Below are positions 53,208 to 61,638 of a stretch of 64,000 nt of DNA, one piece after another. The notes under the pieces were generated by a model, which saw only the letters and a list, made by a program, of their open reading frames with translations, did no database searches and had not been told where the DNA came from. The stretch lies in assembly GCA_039976075.1 (NCBI GenBank), contig JBDWFY010000009.1, forward strand, positions 248,001 through 312,000. The letters are read 5' to 3'. The position numbers and the translations under genes were made by a program. The stretch comes from JBDWFY01 sp039976075. GTDB taxonomy: Bacteria > Pseudomonadota > Alphaproteobacteria > Rhizobiales > Stappiaceae. Position 1 is the first letter of the stretch, and the number at the start of each line of letters is the position of its first letter.

Positions 53208-53846
53208 ATGTCCGATACCCAAAACGATAATGCATCAACCTTAACCAACGATGACTCGGCGGAAGTCAACGTGCCGTTTCAACAATTCGACGAATGGTTG
53301 ACCGATGCCAAAGCAGCAGAGGTCAACGATCCCACCGCGATGTCTCTGGCGACGGTGGATCCCGATGGAATGCCGAATGTCAGAATGGTCCTGCTGAAAG
53401 GCGTGGATGAAAACGGGTTCGTCTTCTACACCAATTTTGAAAGCCAGAAAGGTGTAGAAATTGAGGCGTCAAAGAAGGCGGCGCTCTGTTTCCACTGGAA
53501 AAGTCTGCGACGATCTGTCCGGGTGCGAGGACTGGTTGAGACGGTGTCAAATGAGGAAGCGGATGCCTATTTCGCTTCTCGGGCAAGAGGCAGTCGCCTG
53601 GGGGCCTGGGCTTCCAAGCAGTCCCGGCCGTTGGAAAGCCGGTTTGCGCTGGAGAAAGAGGTGGCCCGATACACTGCAAAGTACCCACTGGGAGAGATCC
53701 CGCGCCCCGCCCATTGGTCAGGATTTCGCGTTAAGCCCCTGAGTATCGAGTTTTGGTCAGATCAACCATTCCGGCTTCATGATCGGCTTGTGTTCCAGCG
53801 CGAGAATGTCTCAATGAACTGGACCAAGCAGCGCTTGTATCCCTGA
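53208..53846 (+). CDS. pdxH: Pyridoxamine 5'-phosphate oxidase
   Basis: A 212-residue FMN enzyme making pyridoxal phosphate. Conserved parts: PTAMSLATVDPDGMPNVRMV, LLKGVDENGFVFYTNFES, FHWKSLRRSVRVRG, SRARGSRLGAWASKQSRPL, PRPAHWSGFRVKPLSIEFW and the C-terminal W-x-x-x-R-L-x-P ending (NWTKQRLYP). Length is standard. It is divergent from the lipoprotein/DnaJ genes and convergent with corA. Confidence 0.95.
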   Translation: MSDTQNDNASTLTNDDSAEVNVPFQQFDEWLTDAKAAEVNDPTAMSLATVDPDGMPNVRMVLLKGVDENGFVFYTNFESQKGVEIEASKKAALCFHWKSLRRSVRVRGLVETVSNEEADAYFASRARGSRLGAWASKQSRPLESRFALEKEVARYTAKYPLGEIPRPAHWSGFRVKPLSIEFWSDQPFRLHDRLVFQRENVSMNWTKQRLYP

Positions 53847-53871
53847 CAATCCGAAGATCGTCCGATTGAGG

Positions 53872-54846
53872 TTACAACAGCTTTCTGATGCGGAAGAAAC
53901 CCCACGTCATCATAGCAGACAAGAGCATCAGAAATATCGAGAACTCGTAGCCCAGATCCCATTTGAGCTCGGGCATATCGATGAAATTCATGCCGTAAAC
54001 GGATGCTATCAGCGTTGGAGGCATGAAAACCACGGCGACAACCGAAAAGATCTTGATGATCTGATTTTGTTCAAGATTCACCAGGCCAACCGTCGCATCG
54101 AGCAGGAAGTTCAATTTGGTATCGAGGGCATCCCCATGTTCCCGTATCGACCGCAAATCACGACCAAGCGTTTTGAGCTGTGATCTATGGGTTTTTGTCA
54201 GGCCTGCAACTGCAGAACTCTGGCCCAGGAAATAGATCAACCGGGTTAATGTCGCGATGATTTCATGCATTTTTGCGACCAGAATGCCGGTTCTCCCGAT
54301 TTGCTTGATCGCTTTCTTGTAACCGTCTGCCTTGCGAGCACTGATACCGACATTGAAGATTGCTACAGACATTTGGTCGATTTCCCCAGCGGCCTGTTCA
54401 ATCAGATCTGCGACCCGATCGACGATGATATCGAGCATCCCAAACAACGCATGAGCCGGGGAGGTACCATAGCCGGGGTCCTTATCCAGGCGCTGCCGGA
54501 ACAGTTCAATGGATTTGGGATCACCATAACGGATGGTAATTAACTGCGCCTCGTTAATTGCAAAAGTCACGGCTGTTGTCTCCGGCACAGTTTTCGACCC
54601 GACATAAGGCAGGTTCGCTGTCATGAACAACGTGTTATTCTCCTGGTAAAGGCGGCTTGAAGTCTCGATTTCCACCATTTCCTCGCGTGTCGGAATCGCA
54701 AGTCCTGTTCGCTCGGAAACCAGGCGTCTTTCTTCTGTAGTCGGGCTGGCGAGGTCGATCCAGAATGGCTGTGTCGTCTCCTCAGGGGGCACACTCTCCT
54801 TAAGCATTGCAATGCGATCTTGATCATGTGTGTAAACTGTCAGCAT
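53872..54846 (-). CDS. corA: CorA-type magnesium transporter
   Basis: A 324-residue metal-ion channel. The long N-terminal cytoplasmic part ends in a helical stretch; two C-terminal helices follow, the first ending in the signature YGMNF (IASVYGMNFIDMPELKWDLG), the second in SIFLMLLSAMMTWGFF. The protein forms pentamers for Mg, Co or Ni uptake. GGGGGATC before the ATG at 54846 decides the start over one at 54906. It is divergent from the lysE/argO gene; the two share a 163-base promoter region. Confidence 0.92.
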   Translation of the reverse strand: MLTVYTHDQDRIAMLKESVPPEETTQPFWIDLASPTTEERRLVSERTGLAIPTREEMVEIETSSRLYQENNTLFMTANLPYVGSKTVPETTAVTFAINEAQLITIRYGDPKSIELFRQRLDKDPGYGTSPAHALFGMLDIIVDRVADLIEQAAGEIDQMSVAIFNVGISARKADGYKKAIKQIGRTGILVAKMHEIIATLTRLIYFLGQSSAVAGLTKTHRSQLKTLGRDLRSIREHGDALDTKLNFLLDATVGLVNLEQNQIIKIFSVVAVVFMPPTLIASVYGMNFIDMPELKWDLGYEFSIFLMLLSAMMTWGFFRIRKLL

Positions 54847-55009
54847 GTGATCCCCCCGGCAAAAGTACATCGGCATTAAAGACCAAAATCCACTCTTGAC
54901 GCACAAAAATTTTTATCCGATCACCGGCGATCCATGTAGCGGGTCAGCCTGTTTCGCAAAATTTGTTTGCATCTACCTACTTTCTTTCTTCTCAAAGGAA
55001 ACCGTGAAA

Positions 55010-55630
55010 GTGACTGATTTAACCGCCGGTGTGGCAGGTCTCTCTCTTGGCTTCACGCTGATAGTGGCGATTGGGGCGCAAAATGCCTTTGTGTTGCGTC
55101 AGGGATTGTTGAAGGCACATGTTTTTGCTGTGTCGAGCGTTTGTTTCCTGTCCGATGCTTTGCTGATTGTCGTCGGAGTCATGGGACTTGGATCACTCAT
55201 CAAGCAGTCGGGAACAATGTTGCTGGTTGCTACATTGGGAGGTGCTGGGTTTCTGCTGGTCTATGGCGCATTTTCGCTGAAACGGGCATTTGGCAACGAA
55301 AGCATGGGCACCTCATCGGAAGATGGGAGAAATCTGAAAAACGCCATTTTGGTGTGTTTGGCCCTCACATGGGGCAATCCGCATGTTTACCTCGACACTG
55401 TCGTGTTACTTGGCAGTCTCTCTGCCCGGTACAGCGAGTCAGGTCAGATAGCCTTCGCAGCTGGCGCAGTGTTTGCGTCGGGCATCTGGTTTTACGGTCT
55501 TGGGTATGGTGCGCAATACCTTGCTCCGATTTTTGCGAAGCCTGTTGCCTGGCGAGTACTGGATATTGCTATTTGGATTGTTATGTGGGGGATTGCCATC
55601 AGGCTTATTTCAGAGAGCGGTGTATTCTAA
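55010..55630 (+). CDS. LysE/ArgO family amino-acid exporter
   Basis: A 206-residue inner-membrane exporter with about six helices. GLSLGFTLIVAIGAQNAFVL contains the family G-x-Q-N-x-F; LTWGNPHVYLDTVVLLGSL is the second conserved part. The pattern with L-T-x-x-N-P-H-x-Y-L-D-T belongs to the ArgO/LysE branch exporting arginine or lysine. Start is GTG at 55010 with AAAGGAA ten bases upstream; another GTG at 55004 is possible, and longer starts overlap the corA leader. No LysG/ArgP-type regulator is adjacent. Confidence 0.88.
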   Translation: MTDLTAGVAGLSLGFTLIVAIGAQNAFVLRQGLLKAHVFAVSSVCFLSDALLIVVGVMGLGSLIKQSGTMLLVATLGGAGFLLVYGAFSLKRAFGNESMGTSSEDGRNLKNAILVCLALTWGNPHVYLDTVVLLGSLSARYSESGQIAFAAGAVFASGIWFYGLGYGAQYLAPIFAKPVAWRVLDIAIWIVMWGIAIRLISESGVF

Positions 55631-55843
55631 GCTCGATAAACATATCTCGGGATTGCTCCGAAGGAGTCTCTTTTGACCAGCATTCGGAATTCCAAATTTG
55701 AATTTCAAATAGACTGTTGTTTCAATTAAAAGAGCAGGCTCCGTTGGCTAAGGGGACGTCGCCCTCCCGCTAGCCAATAGTCGGGGCAATTCAACCAGAG
55801 CTGTTGTCACCCAGAGCAATAGACTGAGCGCAGAACGAAAGCT

Positions 55844-55999
55844 CTAGTGGTTTTTCTTTAACGCTGCGGGCTTGTGTAAAACCGCTTTCTTGCAGGTTGT
55901 TGCGGCCGTGATGGCTTGAATGCCAACGGGCTTGTACAACTTGCCAAGATCAGGTTTCATTTCCGGCCCGGAATTCTTTGTTACTTGCATCGGTTTCAT
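55844..55999 (-). CDS. Possible 51-residue conserved small protein
   Basis: A basic, short frame: MKPMQVTKNSGPEMKPDLGK, then LYKPVGIQAITAATTCKKAV, ending in KPAALKKNH. The core L-G-K-x-Y-K-P-x-G-I-x-A-x-x-A-A-T resembles tiny Rhizobiales proteins that I recall with an I-G-I-x-A-V-A-A-A core. AAGG lies nine bases before the ATG at 55999. A perfect 10-bp dyad (56090-56121) lies upstream. Short length limits certainty. Confidence 0.42.
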   Translation of the reverse strand: MKPMQVTKNSGPEMKPDLGKLYKPVGIQAITAATTCKKAVLHKPAALKKNH

Positions 56000-56089
56000 C
56001 TTCTTGAACCTTGGTTGCTGGGATATTCGCATCCGAAACGCCGACGGGCCTCCTCCATTCTGTTTTCGGTTATGCGATCATCCGCATAT

Positions 56090-56121
56090 ATAAATAAGTG
56101 ACAGCACATCAACTTATTTAT
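56090..56121. promoter_or_regulatory. AT-rich perfect dyad
   Basis: ATAAATAAGT (56090-56099) and ACTTATTTAT (56112-56121) are exact 10-bp arms with a 12-base spacer. It sits about 90 bases upstream of the small-protein start at 55999 and 160 beyond the aminotransferase stop. Too AT-rich for a terminator; an operator is possible. The rest of 56000-56281 holds nothing else I recognise. Confidence 0.35.
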
Positions 56122-56281
56122 GACGATGTCCCACCGTTTTTTAGGCGGGTAAGGTAGTGTGCTTGAACTTTATGTGGGTTGGCCAGTCAAATTCCGCAAC
56201 AGCACCGTAAAACTTCGCGAGCAAGGTTAATCGTTTACTAATTAAGTAAATGCTTCAAATTCGTCGGTATTCGTTTGATTA

Positions 56282-57658
56282 TTAACGCAATTTTTGCTGC
56301 GTCACCCATTTCTCGGCCTGATTCAGTCCCATTTCGAAACAGTCGAAAAGGTGATTGAGGTCACTTTCTGAAATTATCATCGGCGGACATAGTGCAACTG
56401 TGTCACCCAAAGCACGCAAAATGGCACCCGCTTCCTCGGTGTAGCGCGTGCAAACGGAACCAACACCGGCATCTGGAGCGAAAGATTGCCGGCTTTCCTT
56501 GTTGGCCACCAGTTCGACACCACCAACCAGACCTTTGAAGCGCGCTTCTCCCACCAACGGGTGGTCTGATATGGCCCGCATTCGGCGCTCGAACGTGGGC
56601 ATGAGTTCTCTGACATGGCCCAGAATGTCCCGCCGCTCGTAAATTTCAATCGCCTTGACACCCAATGCACAGCCAAGAGGGTGGCCGCCATAGGTGTAAC
56701 CATGGCCGAATGTCCCGAACCGCTGGCTCTGCTCGACAAATGCATCGTAAAGAGCATCGGGCATCATCACCGCACCGAGCGGGGCGTAGGCGGATGTCAG
56801 CTGTTTGGCTACAGAAATAGTGTCCGGTTCGAAGTTCATGGTTTCACATCCCCACCAGTTACCCGTGCGGCCGAATCCATTGATCACTTCGTCGTCGATG
56901 AACAGGATATCGTTTTCCCGCAGGATTGCCTGAAGGCCTTCGTAATATCCTTCCGGAGGCACAATGACCCCGCCAGCCCCCATAACCGGCTCCCCGATAA
57001 AGGCCGCTATAGTTTCCGGCCCTTCTCGCTCAATCAGATCGCGTAGCGAAGCCAGGATTCGTGTTGTGAATTCGTCTTCGCTTTCGCCCGGTTCGGCGAA
57101 ACGATAATAGTGAGGACAGTCCGTATGAAGGACGCCCTCCACGGGCAGATCAAAGCCGTTGTGATTACCCGGCAGCCCTGTGAGCGACGCCGACATGATG
57201 GTGACGCCATGATAGGCTTTTACCCGACTGATGATTTTCTTCTTTTCGGGTTTTCCTCTGGCGTTATTGTAATACCAGGCAAGTTTCACCTGTGTATCAT
57301 TCGCCTCCGACCCGGAACTGGTAAAAAAAACCTTGCCGATGTTTGTTGGCGCGATTTCCTTCAGTTTTTCTGCAAGTTCGATGGCAGGTTCGGTACTTTT
57401 TCCTCCAAAGAGATGATAGTAGGGCAGGCGATCCAGTTGTTCTTTCGCCGCCTCAATCAGCTCTGCATCGCCAAATCCCAAGCCTGCACACCACAACCCC
57501 GACATCCCTTCAATATAGGCCTTGCCTCTCGTGTCATAGACGCGAACACCTTCCCCTCGCTCAAGAATGAGCGGCCCGTTTTCGGCCAGTTTGTGGAGCG
57601 GTGTGTAAGGGTGAAGCAGGGCATTCACGTCCCGCGTCTGCATATTGGAAAGAGGCAT
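56282..57658 (-). CDS. Class III (omega) aminotransferase
   Basis: A 458-residue PLP enzyme of the omega-amino acid/amine:pyruvate aminotransferase group. GMSGLWCAGLGFGDAELIEA and FFTSSGSEANDTQVKLAWYY are typical; VKAYHGVTIMSASLTG, FIGEPVMGAGGVIVPPEGYY and FIDDEVINGFGRTGNWWGCE follow. The PLP Lys is in SVAKQLTSAYAPLGAV. Substrates may be beta-alanine, putrescine or taurine-like amines; unclear. GGAG six bases before 57658 decides the start. No adjacent regulator or dehydrogenase. Confidence 0.9.
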   Translation of the reverse strand: MPLSNMQTRDVNALLHPYTPLHKLAENGPLILERGEGVRVYDTRGKAYIEGMSGLWCAGLGFGDAELIEAAKEQLDRLPYYHLFGGKSTEPAIELAEKLKEIAPTNIGKVFFTSSGSEANDTQVKLAWYYNNARGKPEKKKIISRVKAYHGVTIMSASLTGLPGNHNGFDLPVEGVLHTDCPHYYRFAEPGESEDEFTTRILASLRDLIEREGPETIAAFIGEPVMGAGGVIVPPEGYYEGLQAILRENDILFIDDEVINGFGRTGNWWGCETMNFEPDTISVAKQLTSAYAPLGAVMMPDALYDAFVEQSQRFGTFGHGYTYGGHPLGCALGVKAIEIYERRDILGHVRELMPTFERRMRAISDHPLVGEARFKGLVGGVELVANKESRQSFAPDAGVGSVCTRYTEEAGAILRALGDTVALCPPMIISESDLNHLFDCFEMGLNQAEKWVTQQKLR

Positions 57659-57804
57659 TTAGGACTCCATCGGCAAGACGGTTGCTTGTTGTTGTTTTCC
57701 CGTGTGCGCATTCAGTTTTGAGGAACAGGGAACAGGAAGGCGAATTTGTCGGGGCATTGTGCTGAGAGGGATACTGATCAGAGAAGTGTTCTCAAAAAAT
57801 GCCG

Positions 57805-58182
57805 CTACCAGAGATATGTTTCCGGATTGGGAACCATTTCCTTGCGTGAGGAATACTGCATGCCTTTGATGCATCGTACGATGTACCAGATCACGGTCAG
57901 GAAGATTGTAACAAATCCGATGACGAGGAACATCAGTGCCACGCTGATGAGGCTGTACAAAAATCCCAGCCAGAAAGTGCGGATTTGATAGGTATAATGA
58001 CTTTCCACCCAGCCGGAACTTTTGCCTCGATTCAGATAGGCCATGATGACGCCGATTATGGACGTCAAGCCAACGGCCAAACCGACAAGATAAAGGATAT
58101 ACACAAGCTGAATGTTTTCGCTGCCGGGCTCAATGTAGGTGCCGGTGAAATCATTCGGTGAGTTCTGAGGTTCATTTGTCAT
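57805..58182 (-). CDS. DUF4870-like small membrane protein
   Basis: A 125-residue protein with three helices: IQLVYILYLVGLAVGLTSII, FWLGFLYSLISVALMFLVIG and FVTIFLTVIWYIVRC. The loop YLNRGKSSGWVESHYTYQIR carries the conserved S-H-x-x-Y-Q-I-R-T-F-W of the DUF4870 group. Function unknown. The start at 58182 (GGATGG upstream) is chosen because residues before it, up to 58359, look uncoded. It is divergent from the DUF1499 gene. Confidence 0.8.
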   Translation of the reverse strand: MTNEPQNSPNDFTGTYIEPGSENIQLVYILYLVGLAVGLTSIIGVIMAYLNRGKSSGWVESHYTYQIRTFWLGFLYSLISVALMFLVIGFVTIFLTVIWYIVRCIKGMQYSSRKEMVPNPETYLW

Positions 58183-58392
58183 CAGGCCATCCGATATGTT
58201 TTTGTGCTGACGGTAACCATTATCCTCCAAACATCGCGCTCCTGTGTCAAAAGTTTTGTTTGTGTCTGGAAAAGTTGTTACACCTTTTTGAGTGATCTGG
58301 AGCCGAGCAGGTGAGTGCCTTCGACCTTGTCTTGAGAGACGGGGAAGGGAGCGGGCCACATCATCGGCAACGCTGATTGTGAGACAGAACCG

Positions 58393-59250
58393 ATGTATAC
58401 CCGATTGCCAACACGCCAGTCGCGGCTCGCTGAAGCCAGTCGATCCGTAGGTATGTTAAGCATTCCGGTTTTGATCGTTGGTGTGCTGTTTCATCGATTA
58501 GGCCTGATTGACACCACGAGCCTCATCTTTGTTCTGATTGCTGTTACGCTTTTTGGCGCATTCGGTGTTCTGGCAGCGTTGGTTGCCTTCATTGAAATCT
58601 GGAACAAAGGGATGCGAGGTGGGTGGTCCGCGGTATCGGGTCTTGTCATGGCGGGACTGGTGCTGTTGCCGGCCGGATTGGCCGTTGCAGGTGCGATGCG
58701 ATACCCGCCGCTATCCGACGTGGTTACAAATTATGCCGACCCGCCGGCAATTGTGATTTCTGATCGGCTGGTGCCTGCCCCGGAAGCGAAGCTCGAAGAC
58801 GCGCAGCTTGAGGCCTATCCTGCAATTCAGCCTCGTATTTATCCACTATCGACGGCTGACATGCATAGCCTGGCGATTCTGACTGTTGAGGAACTGGGGT
58901 GGAACCTGGTCCTGAATGAGCCGGCTGATCTGGCGGACGAGCCGACCAAATTTCAGGCGATAGCCCACACGTTGATATTCGGATTTGCAGATGATGTTTC
59001 TGTGCGTCTGCGCCCCTATCCGGGAGGAGCTCGGCTTGATATCCGGTCGAGATCTCGCTACGGACAGTATGATCTGGGGGCAAATGCGCGGCGCATTTTG
59101 CAGTTTTATTCGGGTCTTGACGCCAAGGTTCGCAAGATTGACATAACGTATGAAGAATCCGAGGATTTGCCCATTCTGGAGAGCACGGATGAGGAAATCG
59201 AACGAGAAGAAGATTTCATTCCAATTCCGTTAACTCGGCCAACGAGCTGA
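58393..59250 (+). CDS. DUF1499 membrane protein
   Basis: A 285-residue protein. Three N-terminal helices (about 20-100: IPVLIVGVLFHRLGLI, FVLIAVTLFGAFGVLAALVA, SGLVMAGLVLLPAGLAVAGA) are followed by a DUF1499 domain: RIYPLSTADMHSLAILTVEE, VRLRPYPGGARLDIRSRSRY and GQYDLGANARRIL. The end is very acidic (EESEDLPILESTDEEIEREE). The R-S-x-S-R-x-G-x-x-D-x-G-x-N motif is the family hallmark. Function unknown. It is convergent with the MBL gene. Confidence 0.87.
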   Translation: MYTRLPTRQSRLAEASRSVGMLSIPVLIVGVLFHRLGLIDTTSLIFVLIAVTLFGAFGVLAALVAFIEIWNKGMRGGWSAVSGLVMAGLVLLPAGLAVAGAMRYPPLSDVVTNYADPPAIVISDRLVPAPEAKLEDAQLEAYPAIQPRIYPLSTADMHSLAILTVEELGWNLVLNEPADLADEPTKFQAIAHTLIFGFADDVSVRLRPYPGGARLDIRSRSRYGQYDLGANARRILQFYSGLDAKVRKIDITYEESEDLPILESTDEEIEREEDFIPIPLTRPTS

Positions 59251-59266
59251 CCTTGTCCGGGTCGGG

Positions 59267-59283
59267 ACCGGTATTTCACCGGT
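59267..59283. terminator. Weak hairpin between convergent genes
   Basis: ACCGGT repeats around ATTTC form a 6-bp stem, extended with GGG/CCC past one bulge. It lies in the 87-base space between the convergent DUF1499 and MBL genes. No T-run on either strand, so termination is only likely, not shown. Confidence 0.3.
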
Positions 59284-59337
59284 GCCCCGTCCACGCCGGT
59301 CGTCAGTCTCGCATTTTTTCACAAATTTGGCGTCTCT

Positions 59338-60264
59338 TCAGAGAGGGCCGGGTGTTTTGGCCATTTGAAACGTCCCGCCCAGTTCAACTTTATCAGGTGT
59401 CTGCACAAGACCACGGTTTACGAGATCCTCCATGTGCGCCAAGACGGACAGTGCCGCCGCGGCGTGGAGGTGTTCAGGCGTGTCGCGGTAGAGTATGCGC
59501 ACAATGGCGGAGATCTCATTTACGCCAGCTGTCAATTGTTCCAGGATAGATCTTTCCCGATCCCTTCTGTGCGCAATGAGCCCTTCAAGATATGGCTTGG
59601 GCGTATCAAGTACCCCGCCATGACCGGGCAGGTAGCGACGTTCGGCCCGTGAACGTAGTTTTTCAAGTGACGCCATGTACTCGGTCATGGAGCCATCCGG
59701 CGGCGCGACGATTGACGTTGACCACCCCATGACGTGATCCCCGCTAAAAAGGGTGCTTTCTTCCTTGAGCGCGAAGGCGAGATGATTGGCAGTATGACCA
59801 GGCGTCGAAACAGTTTCCAGCGTCCAGTCATCTCCAAATACGATTTCGCCGTCGCTTAGCACACTATCCGGATGGTGCCTGGAATCGGAACTCGCATCCA
59901 ACGGATTGACTTCATTCGGTTGCAGCGGTCGGGCAGGGCGATGGACATCGGCGCCAATAATGGGTGCACCGGTTCTCTCCTGCAACAGGCGCGCGCCCGG
60001 CGAATGGTCCATGTGCGTGTGGGTTACAACGATATGGCTTATCGCGCCGTCACCGACGGCAGAGATAATATGGGAAATGTGATCGGAATCCTCCGGGCCG
60101 GGATCAATGATCGCGACTGACTGATGTCCGACAAGGTAGGTGTTGGTACCCTTGAATGTGAATGGCCCGGAATTTTCAGCGGTGATTCTCCGAACCATGT
60201 TGCTGATGCGGACGCAATGCCCGTGAGCGGCATCAAATTCCTTGTCAAATACAAGCGCGCTCAT
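59338..60264 (-). CDS. MBL-fold metallo-hydrolase
   Basis: A 308-residue metallo-beta-lactamase-fold enzyme. HTHMDHSPGA gives the first metal ligands (H-x-H-x-D-H); VSTPGHTANHLAF, LFSGDHVMGWST and YLPGHGGVLD give the others. The C-terminal winged-helix region after LIAHRRDRERSILEQL and ALSVLAHMEDLVNRGL resembles the LACTB2-like group, which act as RNases or hydrolases. The substrate is unknown. GGGAGAAAACC precedes the ATG. Confidence 0.87.
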   Translation of the reverse strand: MSALVFDKEFDAAHGHCVRISNMVRRITAENSGPFTFKGTNTYLVGHQSVAIIDPGPEDSDHISHIISAVGDGAISHIVVTHTHMDHSPGARLLQERTGAPIIGADVHRPARPLQPNEVNPLDASSDSRHHPDSVLSDGEIVFGDDWTLETVSTPGHTANHLAFALKEESTLFSGDHVMGWSTSIVAPPDGSMTEYMASLEKLRSRAERRYLPGHGGVLDTPKPYLEGLIAHRRDRERSILEQLTAGVNEISAIVRILYRDTPEHLHAAAALSVLAHMEDLVNRGLVQTPDKVELGGTFQMAKTPGPL

Positions 60265-60681
60265 GGTTTTCTCCCGATACCGTCTGGTTGACTCGAATGT
60301 TACGCGGCTTCATCGACTGTGACCAAAACTTATTTTCCTATCAAAGGAGGTAAGAAAATGAGGCAGATTGAGAACTTTTCCTGAAAGTGAAACTATGTGC
60401 ATCCGAACCAAACCATTTGCGCGCGGAACGACGTTGTTTTTTGGTACCGAGATTCCGGCAATCGGTGAAAAGCTGCCATTCATTGTCTTCAATTTCCCCC
60501 TTGCGTACAAATGTATGCTTCCGACTTGTTGCGGTACCGGCTAAGTCTCGGATCTGACCGCTATCAGGACGATCATCCAAAACATTTTGCGCGTTCGCCC
60601 ATTGAAACTGCGTAGAAAAAGCTCGCAATCGATAATTTCAGATTATAGGCTAGTAACAAACGATAATATAAGCGATGAGTA
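60265..60681. other. Gene-free divergent region, MBL / lysR
   Basis: 417 bases between divergent genes. The left edge holds the MBL ribosome site and promoter. A possible minus-strand frame (60341-60628) has no credible ribosome site or recognisable product. A LysR-type palindrome is at 60632-60646. Confidence 0.4.
60632..60646. promoter_or_regulatory. LysR box upstream of lysR gene
   Basis: ATAATTTCAGATTAT is a perfect 5-5 dyad with T-N11-A, the consensus of LysR-type operators. It lies 36 bases before the LysR start, the normal place for autoregulation. Confidence 0.5.
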
Positions 60682-61560
60682 ATGTCTTTAACCTACGCAC
60701 AAATCAGGGCATTTAATGCCGTCGTGAGAGAAGGCAGTTTTACTGCTGCCGCAAAGCGGTTGGGTGTCTCTCAACCTGCGATCACAGCGCAAATAAAAGG
60801 GTTGGAAGACAGCTACGGTGTGAGCCTGTTCGAACGGACGGGACAAAAAATTGTTTTGACCGAACTGGCTCGGCTGTTTTTTCAGACGACCCAGCAAGTC
60901 CAGGATGTTGAAGCAGAAGCTGAAGAAATTCTGCTTTCGTTTGGTCGGCTTGATCGCGGTGAAATTCGTATCGTGACAGGATCCCCACTACCGGCAATGA
61001 AGCTGGTTGCGGCTTTTCGTCAACGCTATCCCAACATTGAAATAAGTGTTTCTTTTCGAAACTGGCAACAAGGCATGCAGGCATTGTGGGATCGAGAAGC
61101 CGATGTCGCGATCCTGACCAAGGCACCCAGCAATGAAGATTATGTCGGCTTGCCGTTTTTTACCCATAAAATAGCAGCGCTTGTTCCATCGACCTGTGAT
61201 ATCGCCGGGACCCAACGGTGCTCGTTGAGAGATCTCTCAGAGCGGCCGGTAATTTTTCGAACGCATCAGTCGCTGACACAGAAAACCGTCGACGATAAGC
61301 TTCAGGAACATGGGATTTCCATCAAACCGGTTCTGACGCTGGACACCAGAGAGGCGGTCTACGAAGCGGTGCGGGCGGGTATCGGCATTGGTTTTATGTT
61401 CGAGGGTGCAAGTTCCCGTCATGACGATGTCAGCCGCTTGCAGGTTGATGAACTTTCGCAGACATTTACCGAAGATGTCTTTTGTCTGAAAAGCCAACAT
61501 AGACGACGCGTTATTGCAGCCTTTATGTCGCTTGCCGATGAAATGAAGCCGAACAATTGA
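60682..61560 (+). CDS. LysR-family transcriptional regulator
   Basis: A 292-residue regulator. The winged helix is in residues 1-60 (AFNAVVREGSFTAAAKRLGV, SQPAITAQIKGLEDSYGVSL), and the periplasmic-binding-like effector domain is in 90-290 (IRIVTGSPLPAMKLVAAFRQ, VLTLDTREAVYEAVRAGIGI). It is 78 bases before a 2-oxoglutarate-dioxygenase-like gene on the same strand and has a LysR box in front, so it likely controls that gene and itself (inference). Effector unknown. Confidence 0.9.
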   Translation: MSLTYAQIRAFNAVVREGSFTAAAKRLGVSQPAITAQIKGLEDSYGVSLFERTGQKIVLTELARLFFQTTQQVQDVEAEAEEILLSFGRLDRGEIRIVTGSPLPAMKLVAAFRQRYPNIEISVSFRNWQQGMQALWDREADVAILTKAPSNEDYVGLPFFTHKIAALVPSTCDIAGTQRCSLRDLSERPVIFRTHQSLTQKTVDDKLQEHGISIKPVLTLDTREAVYEAVRAGIGIGFMFEGASSRHDDVSRLQVDELSQTFTEDVFCLKSQHRRRVIAAFMSLADEMKPNN

Positions 61561-61638
61561 CCTTTGGCATTTCAGGGTTTTGTATATTGGAACACCAATC
61601 CGGCGATCTGTCGGCCCCAGCGCACGGGATGCAAAAAT

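Noticed and set aside
55744..55777. Hairpin looking like a tRNA or sRNA (TTGGCTA...TAGCCAA with CCCTCCC inside)
   Set aside because: No T-loop, anticodon arm or terminator; the C/U word is inside the loop but nothing else supports an RNA gene.
60341..60628. 95-codon minus-strand frame upstream of lysR
   Set aside because: No ribosome site and unlikely composition; it lies in a divergent promoter region.
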